Positions 1-5,010 of a stretch of DNA of 13,312 nt are shown piece by piece. The DNA is taken from positions 1 to 13,312 of the forward strand of contig CALJKH010000145.1 of assembly GCA_937973575.1 (NCBI GenBank), written 5' to 3'. The notes under the pieces were generated by a model. The model did no database searches. It saw only the letters and a program-made list of their open reading frames with translations, and was not told the origin of the DNA. This stretch comes from an uncultured Solirubrobacterales bacterium (lineage in GTDB: Bacteria; Actinomycetota; Thermoleophilia; Solirubrobacterales; Solirubrobacteraceae). The position numbers and the translations under genes are program-made. The stretch's first letter is position 1. The number at the start of each line of letters is the position of its first letter.

Positions 1-178
1 CGATGCCGAGAACGATGGCCATGCCCGGCACCAGTCGCGGATCGACCACGGCGAGCGTCGCGGCAAGCGTGATGAAGCCGGCCCCGGTAATGCCGGAAGC
101 TCCCTTCGAGGTCAGCATCGCGACCAGAAGGATGGTCAGTTGCTGGCCGAAGGTAAGATCGAAGCCGAGCGCCTGCGC
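1..178 (-). pseudogene. dctA: Fragment of a C4-dicarboxylate:proton/cation symporter (DctA-like)
   Basis: Read on the minus strand, this piece encodes about 59 residues, starting AQALGFDLTFGQQL and continuing through LVAMLTSKG, GAGFITLAATLAV and PGMAIVLGI. This is the highly conserved late core of the DAACS/DctA family (glutamate/aspartate/C4-dicarboxylate:cation symporters), which takes up succinate, fumarate and malate across the inner membrane. Both ends are cut: the reading runs off the left edge, and on the upstream side the DctA match stops near 178, where the usual GYSFNLDG segment is missing. The piece is very GC-rich and its wording looks proteobacterial rather than actinobacterial. 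It points opposite to the neighbouring alanine dehydrogenase piece. I infer a chimeric contig end, not a living gene of this genome. The family call is firm; the reason for its presence here is inference. Confidence 0.75.
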
Positions 179-280
179 GGTCATGTCGCGATCCAGCGCG
201 AAGGACGTGCCGGCGAGCGCCGCGCGCGCAGTCCCGGTGATCGCGGCGCCGCCGACATCGCGCTCGACCTCGGGCTCAGC
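179..280. other. Unassigned GC-rich segment between two gene fragments
   Basis: About 100 bases of very high GC content connect the dctA-like piece to the alanine dehydrogenase piece. Several frames are open on both strands, as expected at this GC level, and none gives a product I recognise. The minus-strand frame continuous with DctA reads through residues such as GGAAITGTARAAL, which do not match DctA upstream of the breakpoint. The plus-strand frame is continuous with the downstream fusion frame. It may be a third short foreign piece in the mosaic. Confidence 0.35.
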
Positions 281-394
281 AAGGCCGAGATGATCGTCAA
301 GGTCAAGGAGCCCCAGCCGCAGGAATGCGCCATGCTGCGCCCTGGCCAGATTCTTTACACCTACCTGCACCTGGCTCCGGACCCCGAGCAGACC
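281..394 (+). pseudogene. ald: Fragment of alanine dehydrogenase (N-terminal domain)
   Basis: This stretch encodes KAEMIVKVKEPQ, then ECAMLRPGQ and ILYTYLHLAPDPEQT, the conserved N-terminal block of NAD-dependent L-alanine dehydrogenase, around residues 65-105 of a protein of about 370 residues. The conserved lysine of the VKVKEP motif, part of the substrate pocket in this family, is present. The enzyme interconverts alanine with pyruvate and ammonia. Only about 38 residues are here; the NAD-binding domain and the true N-terminus are missing. At about 395 the sequence switches in frame to a DUF2090 protein. The fragment has the same high-GC look as bases 1-280 and differs from everything downstream. 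I read it as foreign sequence joined by assembly or amplification error; the alternative of a genuine rearrangement is less likely. Confidence 0.7.
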
Positions 395-1195
395 GAAACA
401 ATCAGCGACGCAAAGCGCCTGATCTATGAAGGCATGGAGCTCGCAGTTGAGCGCGGTGCCGACGCAGGTGCCACCGGAGTGCTCGTTGACGAGCAGTTCG
501 GCAGCAACGTGCCTGATCGCGCAGAGGCCAAGGGCCTTCAGCTCGCAATGCCAGTTGAGAAGAGCGGTCAGAACGAATTTGACTTCGAGTACGGCGACGA
601 CTTCGGCGCTCACATCGAGAAGTTCAATCCTGATTTCTCAAAGGTTCTTGTTCGCTACAACCCTGAGGGCGACAGCGAGATGAACGAGCGCCAGATTGGG
701 CGTCTCAAGCTTCTCAGCGATTGGCTCCATGAGCACGATCGCAAGTTCCTCTTTGAGCTTCTCGTTCCAGCAGAGCCCCACCAGCTTGAGGCTGTTGGTG
801 GCGACGAGGACCGTTACGACGCCGAGCTTCGCCCCGAACTTATGCGTGGCGCGATTGAGGCAATCCAGAACGCCGGCATTGAGGCCGACATCTGGAAGAT
901 CGAAGGCGTCGACAAGCGTGAGGATGCTCAGATGCTTGCTGACCAGACTCGCATCGGCGGCCGCGACGGAGTTGTCTGCGTCTTGCTTGGCCGTGGCGCA
1001 AGCGATGCCAAGGTTGACCACTGGCTCCGTGAGGCAGCCCCAGTTGACGGCTTCATTGGATTTGCCATTGGCCGCTCGATCTGGTGGGACGCGTTGAAGA
1101 GCTTCCTGGACGGCGACCTCCCACGTGAGGAAGCTGTTTCGAAGGTTGCTGACAACTACCTCCGCTTTATCGGGGTCTACCAAGACGCAGCCTGA
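395..1195 (+). CDS. DUF2090 / IolC C-terminal-like aldolase-family protein, 5'-truncated at a chimeric junction
   Basis: The 266 codons from ETISDAKRLIYEG to the TGA match DUF2090, the domain found alone or as the C-terminal half of some IolC (5-dehydro-2-deoxygluconokinase) fusion proteins. It is linked to myo-inositol breakdown, where it is thought to act as a 2-deoxy-5-keto-gluconate-6-phosphate aldolase with a TIM-barrel fold. Visible landmarks in order are GVLVDEQFG, AMPVEKSGQNEFDFEYGDDFG, KVLVRYNPEGD, KFLFELLVP, DIWKIEGVD, VVCVLLGRGA, VDHWLREAAP and GFIGFAIGRSIWWDAL. The usual N-terminus (an LLPFDHR-type start, roughly 25-30 residues) is missing and replaced by alanine dehydrogenase sequence. 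The open frame continues left to base 2 with an ATG at 140, but that extension is not believable as protein. A strong terminator follows the stop. No other inositol genes are in the window. Confidence 0.85.
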   Translation, partial: ETISDAKRLIYEGMELAVERGADAGATGVLVDEQFGSNVPDRAEAKGLQLAMPVEKSGQNEFDFEYGDDFGAHIEKFNPDFSKVLVRYNPEGDSEMNERQIGRLKLLSDWLHEHDRKFLFELLVPAEPHQLEAVGGDEDRYDAELRPELMRGAIEAIQNAGIEADIWKIEGVDKREDAQMLADQTRIGGRDGVVCVLLGRGASDAKVDHWLREAAPVDGFIGFAIGRSIWWDALKSFLDGDLPREEAVSKVADNYLRFIGVYQDAA

Positions 1196-1201
1196 TTGCA
1201 A

Positions 1202-1268
1202 CGAACCTCTAACGGGGTTCGCAGGAATTGAATTTAGGGCGTGCCGAAAGGCGCGCCCTTCTTCGTTT
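1202..1268 (+). terminator. Rho-independent terminator after the DUF2090 gene
   Basis: The main hairpin pairs GGGCGTGCC (1237-1245) with GGCGCGCCC (1250-1258) around a GAAA tetraloop. It has nine pairs including one G-U, and is followed by the T-rich run TTCTTCGTTT (1259-1268). Just upstream, CGAACC (1202-1207) and GGTTCG (1216-1221) can form a smaller hairpin. The position seven bases after the stop at 1195 fits termination of that gene. The hairpin also argues against starting the next gene at the GTG at 1241, which lies inside the stem. Confidence 0.8.
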
Positions 1269-1297
1269 CGGGGGCATATGCCCATAGGTTCCAGATC

Positions 1298-1816
1298 GTG
1301 AGATCAAGCCTCGGAATCCGCCACCTCGGCATAGTGCTTCTAGTCCTACTGAGTTTGTTCGCATTGGTGACATGCGGCGGCCGCAGCATTCCGGATGGAC
1401 CGTTTGAAGCTCAGGTTGTGCGGGTTGTCGACGGTGACACGATCGTCGTGAACTACGACGGCAATAAGGAGCGCGTTAGGTACATCGGTGTGGATACACC
1501 CGAAAGCGTTAAGCCAAATACCCCTGTCCAGTGTTATGCGAAGGCTGCAAGCCATCTAAATGAACAACTGGTCGCTGGAAAGACGGTGATCCTCACACCG
1601 GGCCCGGAACAGCGAGACCGCTATGGCCGTTTGCTTGCCTATGTGAGGACTAAGGACGGGTTAGATGTAAACAGGGAACTGTTGGCCCGCGGAGCCGCCA
1701 GAACGCTTGAAATAGCCCCAAATACTCAAAGAGCCTATGAATTCAGCGCTTTGGAGGCAAAAGCCCGCTATGAGCAGGCAGGACTGTGGGGACTGTGCGC
1801 TTCCGCACAGAACTGA
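1298..1816 (+). CDS. Membrane-anchored or secreted thermonuclease-family (SNase-like) protein
   Basis: The chosen GTG start gives 172 residues. The first 28 form a basic start plus a hydrophobic segment ending in ALVTC, either a signal anchor or a degenerate lipobox with Cys26. Residues about 36-168 are a staphylococcal-nuclease (SNase, OB-fold) domain. VVDGDTIVV holds the conserved Asp, VRYIGVDTPES supplies the Arg61, Asp66, Thr67 and Glu69 equivalents, and DRYGRLLAYV supplies the Arg111 equivalent of the nuclease Arg87. All catalytic positions appear intact, so Ca-dependent phosphodiester cleavage outside the cytoplasm is plausible. The longer frame from the GTG at 1241 starts inside a terminator stem and is rejected. 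No strong Shine-Dalgarno sequence is visible. Two Cys in the domain (79 and 167) could pair. Possible roles are nutrient scavenging of extracellular DNA or RNA. Confidence 0.85.
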   Translation: MRSSLGIRHLGIVLLVLLSLFALVTCGGRSIPDGPFEAQVVRVVDGDTIVVNYDGNKERVRYIGVDTPESVKPNTPVQCYAKAASHLNEQLVAGKTVILTPGPEQRDRYGRLLAYVRTKDGLDVNRELLARGAARTLEIAPNTQRAYEFSALEAKARYEQAGLWGLCASAQN

Positions 1817-1829
1817 CCCTGTGCGCTGC

Positions 1830-1835
1830 TAGGCT
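1830..1835 (+). promoter_or_regulatory. Candidate -10 box for a leaderless transcript
   Basis: TAGGCT fits the actinobacterial TANNNT -10 pattern and ends ten bases before the ATG at 1846, a spacing that would give a leaderless or nearly leaderless mRNA. No Shine-Dalgarno sequence and no convincing -35 box is visible. The same GCTAGGCTCA string occurs upstream of the SurA-N lipoprotein start at 6672, in the matching orientation. Confidence 0.3.
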
Positions 1836-1845
1836 CAACTGACTG

Positions 1846-2109
1846 ATGTCGACCCAGACACAGCCGCGACCGCGCTCACGCCGGTCAATCCAGCACTTCG
1901 AAGATGCATTCCGAGCAGAAGTTGTTCGGGAGCGTCATCGCCTCGAAGCCCTGCGCCGCGATGCTAAGCAGCGTTCACTTCGTCGTCGGCAAGAACAGAC
2001 TCGTCGCCGCGGAAACACGCGTTTCTTCGGGCTTGTTGGCGCGATGATCATGACCGCTGTGGTCGTCACAGTCGCCATGCTCAACACTCTCGCCTGGCTC
2101 CTCGGCTAG
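1846..2109 (+). CDS. Small basic single-span membrane protein, function unknown
   Basis: The 87-residue product has a strongly basic, arginine-rich N-terminal half (residues 1-58, with runs such as PRPRSRRS and SLRRRQEQTRRRG). This part is probably a charged helix or coiled coil facing the cytoplasm. One hydrophobic segment follows near the C-terminus (about 60-85, FFGLVGAMIMTAVVVTVAMLN). By the positive-inside rule the N-terminus should stay in the cytoplasm, a tail-anchored layout. I do not recognise a named family. The ATG start is supported by the typical layout and by a TAGGCT box just upstream, and no SD is visible. It lies 29 bases after the nuclease gene on the same strand and ahead of the palindromic element. 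It could interact with DNA, RNA or acidic phospholipids, but nothing in the sequence proves that. Confidence 0.75.
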   Translation: MSTQTQPRPRSRRSIQHFEDAFRAEVVRERHRLEALRRDAKQRSLRRRQEQTRRRGNTRFFGLVGAMIMTAVVVTVAMLNTLAWLLG

Positions 2110-2145
2110 ACAGCACATCACCGTCTTCTCAGGTGTTGGCGTTCG

Positions 2146-2234
2146 GCCGGTTTTGTGCACCTTCCATGAGGACAATCAGCGCGGGCGACGGGATGGAGCC
2201 CGTCGCGTCCTGCAGGAAGGTGCACAAAACCGGC
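2146..2234 (+). repeat. Palindromic hairpin element, copy 1
   Basis: A 20-base left arm (2146-2165, GCCGGTTTTGTGCACCTTCC) is perfectly complementary to the right arm at 2215-2234. Inside it, GGAC (2170-2173) can pair with GTCC (2207-2210), and GCGACGGG (2185-2192) pairs with CCCGTCGC (2199-2206) around an ATGGAG loop. Small internal loops ATGA and TGCA separate the arms from the inner stem, and AATCAGCGCGG (2174-2184) is left as a one-sided bulge. The 61-base core CCTTCC...GGAAGG at 2160-2220 recurs at 3621-3681 with one substitution. It sits between two plus-strand genes, 36 bases after one stop and 32 before the next ATG. I do not recognise an Rfam-type family. Options are a small non-autonomous mobile palindrome, a structured RNA, or a transcription attenuator. 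Confidence 0.85.
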
Positions 2235-2266
2235 TACGACACCATTCGGATAGAGTCGCTCGGGAT

Positions 2267-2740
2267 ATGTCCAGCAGAAAATCTCTGAAACCACAGCTCA
2301 ACCAGATTCGAGCATGGGTCCAGCAGGGCAGGACAGACGCATGGATTGCTCACCAACTAGAGGTGACAGTCCAGCAGATCGACAGCTTCAAGCGTGAACA
2401 AGGGCTTACTCCAGAGGCACCGGCAGGCACAGAGCCTGGCGTTGACCTCAGGGATGCTGATGACGCGCTGATCGCAGCCGAACTCGAAGCCGAGCAGGCA
2501 CGTGCAGCCGAAGAGGCCGAAAAGGCCGCAGAGGAAGCACGTGTTGCCGCAGAAGCCCGCCGCGCAGCGGGGGGCAAGGCTCTCGAGGGAACCTTCGACC
2601 ACGGCGAAGAGGGATACGGGCTTTGGCTCGACCCTGCCGTGGCTGACGATCCTGTCTACGCCGAGCATTGGGCCGGTCACCGCCCGGTAGAGGTAACGAT
2701 TGAGGAAGATCAGATCGTTATCCGCCGCGCTGGCGACTGA
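2267..2740 (+). CDS. Helix-turn-helix and Ala/Glu-rich coiled-coil protein, function unknown
   Basis: The ATG at 2267 gives 157 residues. Residues about 7-47 (including QIRAWVQQGRTDAWIAHQLEV) look like a homeodomain-type helix-turn-helix, hinting at DNA binding. Residues about 62-102 are dominated by Ala and Glu (AELEAEQARAAEEAEKAAEEA) and should form a long charged helix or coiled coil. The C-terminal 50 residues, with GEEGYGLWLDP, YAEHWAGHRPVEVTI and EDQIVIRRAG, look like a small conserved beta-rich domain that I cannot name. The open frame extends upstream to 2153, but that part translates the palindromic element and is very unlikely to be coding. The gene begins 32 bases after that element, so the element could lie in its leader. 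A strong hairpin follows the stop. Confidence 0.8.
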   Translation: MSSRKSLKPQLNQIRAWVQQGRTDAWIAHQLEVTVQQIDSFKREQGLTPEAPAGTEPGVDLRDADDALIAAELEAEQARAAEEAEKAAEEARVAAEARRAAGGKALEGTFDHGEEGYGLWLDPAVADDPVYAEHWAGHRPVEVTIEEDQIVIRRAGD

Positions 2741-2768
2741 GACTTCAAGTCTCCAAGTTGAACCTGAA

Positions 2769-2800
2769 GGGGGTTCGGTCGGTACGCCGACCGGGCCCCC
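2769..2800 (+). terminator. Hairpin terminator between convergent genes
   Basis: GGGGGTTCGGTCGG (2769-2782) pairs with CCGACCGGGCCCCC (2787-2800) around a TACG tetraloop: fourteen pairs including two G-U. It lies between the plus-strand gene ending at 2740 and the minus-strand gene ending at 2825, so it can serve both directions. The following sequence TGAGTGTTTC is only moderately T-rich on the plus strand, and the minus side has little T-tract. Confidence 0.75.
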
Positions 2801-2824
2801 TGAGTGTTTCTAGGGTCGGACTGG

Positions 2825-3169
2825 CTAGCCCATGTCCCGCTCAAACGGCGAGAGTATGCGGCCACCTGCGTAATCAGAGGCCTCACGCAGGTAACGGGCA
2901 AACGCAGCGTCAGTGACGATTGCTGCGTCCCAGGCCTCAGGATTAGCTGGGGCAACCGCCATTGCCTTCTGCAGGCACCAGTCAGTCCCCGCCTCATAGA
3001 GCCCAACTAGTTCCGCCGCCATGAAGGGCCCCCCGAGGCGACGCCTTAGCTCGTGGACGATCTCCTCAACCACCCGCTCCATCGATTGACTGGGGTCCTC
3101 AGCATCGCGCAGGCGGCGATTACCTTCCTCCCATTGAAAACGGGCAATCTCTAGGCCGCGGTCGTCCAT
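2825..3169 (-). CDS. Conserved hypothetical protein, function unknown
   Basis: The 114-residue product is soluble, acidic to neutral and rich in predicted helix. Recognisable stretches are EIARFQWEEGNRRL, VVEEIVHELRRRLGGPF, LVGLYEAGTDWCLQKA, WDAAIVTDAAFARYLREA and a C-terminal GGRILSPFERDMG. No signal peptide, membrane span or known catalytic motif is visible. It begins 31 bases after the stop of the FtsB/DivIC gene on the same strand and is probably co-transcribed with it, ending at the bidirectional hairpin. The tryptophan/glutamate-rich all-helical character would suit a small structural or protein-binding role near the divisome, but this rests on position alone. I do not recognise a named family. 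Confidence 0.75.
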   Translation of the reverse strand: MDDRGLEIARFQWEEGNRRLRDAEDPSQSMERVVEEIVHELRRRLGGPFMAAELVGLYEAGTDWCLQKAMAVAPANPEAWDAAIVTDAAFARYLREASDYAGGRILSPFERDMG

Positions 3170-3200
3170 TAGGCGACCCTAGCGAGCAGAGAGGGCGAGG

Positions 3201-3548
3201 CTAGTGACGGTCGCCCGGAAGGCCGGTGACGACATAGGGAACTTCACCCGGCATGACCATGCCAAGTCGCCGCGCCTGAGTGGCAATGCCCTGCTGGCCT
3301 GAGAGCCCCTTGCGCTCAGCGAGGAGAGTGTCGCGCTCCTTCTGAAGCTTGTGTACTTGGGCGGCCGAATCGACCCTCTCGTAGTGCGAAATGACCAGCT
3401 TGATGCCTGAGCTGAGGTAGAACCCAGCAATCAGGACAACTCCGAGTAGAAGCGCGACCCTGCCAAGTCGGTCAGTGCGGATGCCTGAACCGAGCCTCAG
3501 TTTGGGCTTTGATGCACTCCTAGAGCTTCGGACCGACTGCGACGGCAT
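3201..3548 (-). CDS. Septum formation initiator family protein (FtsB/DivIC-like)
   Basis: The 115-residue protein has the classic FtsB/DivIC layout. A short basic cytoplasmic N-terminus (1-29) is followed by one membrane span (about 30-48, VALLLGVVLIAGFYLSSG) and an extracytoplasmic coiled coil (about 58-85, YERVDSAAQVHKLQKERDTL). The C-terminus is the family-typical QARRLGMVMPGEVPYVV motif. Such proteins bridge FtsL and FtsQ/DivIB in the septal complex and activate peptidoglycan synthesis at the division site. Eno followed by this gene is a common order in Actinomycetota and supports the call. The ATG at 3548 follows AAGGGG, which lies within a short predicted hairpin at 3551-3573. The gap to eno (162 bases) holds the second palindromic element, unusually long for this gene pair. 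FtsB and DivIC cannot be told apart from sequence alone. Confidence 0.88.
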   Translation of the reverse strand: MPSQSVRSSRSASKPKLRLGSGIRTDRLGRVALLLGVVLIAGFYLSSGIKLVISHYERVDSAAQVHKLQKERDTLLAERKGLSGQQGIATQARRLGMVMPGEVPYVVTGLPGDRH

Positions 3549-3550
3549 TC

Positions 3551-3573
3551 CAACCCCTTCGCCGTCGGGGTTG
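3551..3573 (-). promoter_or_regulatory. Leader hairpin overlapping the ribosome-binding region of the FtsB/DivIC gene
   Basis: CAACCCC (3551-3557) and GGGGTTG (3567-3573) are perfectly complementary, with a nine-base loop. In the minus-strand mRNA the 3' arm, including the GGGG that would act as Shine-Dalgarno sequence, is paired two bases before the ATG at 3548. It could be a weak terminator remnant of eno or a translational control hairpin; no T-tract follows. Confidence 0.35.
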
Positions 3574-3616
3574 CAACTCCTTCAACTGAAGAGGGCTCTG
3601 CTTATTTGCTGGGTGA

Positions 3617-3685
3617 TGCGCCTTCCGTGAGGACAATCAGCGCGGGCGACGGGATGGAGCCCGTCGCGTCCTGCAGGAAGGCGCA
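3617..3685 (+). repeat. Palindromic hairpin element, copy 2
   Basis: The core CCTTCC...GGAAGG (3621-3681) is identical to 2160-2220 except for G instead of A at 3627, in the first internal loop. The outer stem is TGCGCCTTCC (3617-3626) with GGAAGGCGCA (3676-3685). Compared with copy 1, the fourth pair has changed from A-T to G-C on both sides, a compensatory change that keeps pairing. The inner stem, the ATGGAG loop and the one-sided bulge are unchanged. Outside these ten pairs complementarity ends, unlike the 20-pair arms of copy 1. It lies between eno and the FtsB/DivIC gene and is antisense to both, whereas copy 1 is sense to its neighbours. Confidence 0.85.
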
Positions 3686-3710
3686 ACTCCTAGCATTAAA
3701 TGCAACCGCC

Positions 3711-4985
3711 TCAGATGCGGAAGACGGAGCGACCGGGGAAGACTGCATCTTCGCCGAGCGCTTCCTCAATGCGGAGAAGCTGGTTGTACTTAGCGACGCG
3801 ATCAGACCTTGACGGTGCGCCAGTCTTGATCTGCCCACAGCCGGTAGCCACGGCAAGGTCGGCGATTGTGACGTCCTCGGTCTCACCTGAGCGGTGCGAC
3901 ATGACAGCCGCATAGCCAGCCTCACGCGCTACCTGCATCGCCTCAAGCGTCTCTGTGAGAGTGCCAATCTGGTTGACCTTGACGAGGATTGCGTTTCCAG
4001 CGTCCTCCTCAATACCGCGGCGGAGGCGCGCTGCATTGGTAACGAACAGATCGTCACCAACGAGTTGGATCTTCTCGCCGAGGCGCTCAGTGAGCTCCTT
4101 CCAGCCGTCCCAGTCCTCTTCGTCCATTCCGTCCTCAATCGAGACGATTGGGTAACGGGCACACATCTCTGCCCAGTAGGCGGCCATCTCTTCACTCGTG
4201 AGCTGACGGCCTTCGTGCTCAAGGTTGTAGACGTTGCCGTCGTAGATCTCGCTGGTGGCAGGATCGAGAGCGATCGCGATCTCGTGGCCTGGCTGGTAGC
4301 CGGCAGCTGTAATGGCCTCCATCAGAACCTCAAGGGCTGCCTCGTTGGACGGAAGGTCCGGCGCGAAGCCGCCCTCGTCGCCCACTGCGGTGGAGAGACC
4401 ACGGTCGTGAAGGGTGGCCTTCAGAGTGTGGAATACCTCCGCTCCCATGCGCAGGCAGTCGGAGAACGATGAGGCACCAAGTGGCACGATCATGAACTCC
4501 TGGAAGTCAATTGAGTTGGCAGCGTGGGCGCCACCATTGATCACGTTCATCATCGGCACTGGCAAACGATTCGCAGTGTCGCCACCAAGCGAGCGCCAGA
4601 GCGGCAGACCCTGGTCTGCAGCGTTCGCATGGGCGAGCGCCAAGGAGACTCCAAGGATCGCGTTTGCACCGAGGCGGGACTTGTTTGGCGTGCCGTCCAG
4701 CTCAATCAGGCGACGGTCAACTGCTGCCTGATTCTCTGAGTCCATGCCAGCGATAGCGCCAGCGATCTCCACGTTCACATTGGCGACTGCGGTGGAGACA
4801 CCCTTGCCCATCCAGATGTCACCGCCATCACGGAGTTCGGTGGCCTCAAACTCGCCAGTGGAGGCACCGGATGGGACTGCTGCCCGACCCCATGCTCCTG
4901 AGTCGAGGGCGATCTCGACCTCAACTGTTGGGTTGCCTCGCGAATCAACAATCTGGCGTGCGTGGACTGCTGCGATCTGGCTCAT
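3711..4985 (-). CDS. eno: Enolase (phosphopyruvate hydratase)
   Basis: This is a complete 424-residue enolase, the usual bacterial length, which reversibly dehydrates 2-phosphoglycerate to phosphoenolpyruvate in glycolysis and gluconeogenesis. Conserved blocks are in place: QIVDSRGNPTVEVE at 11-24, SGASTGEFEATELRD at 39-53, GGAHA with His154, VGDEGGFAPDL with the acid/base Glu204, and ALDPATSE with metal ligand Asp241. SIEDGMDEEDW supplies Glu284 and VGDD supplies Asp311. VKVNQIGTLTE carries the catalytic Lys336, SHRSGETED at 363-371 binds the phosphate, and IKTGAPSRSDR carries Lys387. The ATG at 4985 is preceded by GGAGGA (4989-4994), a good if close ribosome-binding site. It lies 25 bases after mazG and was probably read as part of the same transcript. 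In many bacteria enolase is also part of RNA-degrading complexes, but nothing here tests that. Confidence 0.97.
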   Translation of the reverse strand: MSQIAAVHARQIVDSRGNPTVEVEIALDSGAWGRAAVPSGASTGEFEATELRDGGDIWMGKGVSTAVANVNVEIAGAIAGMDSENQAAVDRRLIELDGTPNKSRLGANAILGVSLALAHANAADQGLPLWRSLGGDTANRLPVPMMNVINGGAHAANSIDFQEFMIVPLGASSFSDCLRMGAEVFHTLKATLHDRGLSTAVGDEGGFAPDLPSNEAALEVLMEAITAAGYQPGHEIAIALDPATSEIYDGNVYNLEHEGRQLTSEEMAAYWAEMCARYPIVSIEDGMDEEDWDGWKELTERLGEKIQLVGDDLFVTNAARLRRGIEEDAGNAILVKVNQIGTLTETLEAMQVAREAGYAAVMSHRSGETEDVTIADLAVATGCGQIKTGAPSRSDRVAKYNQLLRIEEALGEDAVFPGRSVFRI

Positions 4986-5010
4986 CGGTCCTCCGGGGGA
5001 TCAGTTGTGT

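Noticed and set aside
140..1195. A single 351-residue fusion protein joining alanine dehydrogenase and DUF2090
   Set aside because: The first 47 residues match nothing I recognise, the next 38 are a cut piece of alanine dehydrogenase, and DUF2090 lacks its own start. This fits a chimeric junction better than a functional fusion.
638..1285. 215-codon open frame on the minus strand opposite DUF2090
   Set aside because: It is antisense to a clearly conserved protein, shows no recognisable domain and crosses the terminator. It is a codon-bias shadow.
1241..1297. Upstream GTG start for the thermonuclease gene
   Set aside because: The codon lies inside the terminator stem 1237-1258, and the added 19 residues would come before the signal segment. 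The GTG at 1298 fits a normal signal peptide.
2146..3685. CRISPR array or integron attC sites
   Set aside because: There are only two copies, 1.4 kb apart with genes between them and no regular spacers. The arms lack the attC RYYYAAC/GTTRRRY ends.
3894..4472. 192-codon plus-strand frame opposite eno
   Set aside because: The enolase reading on the other strand is fully conserved. The plus-strand product has no known motif.
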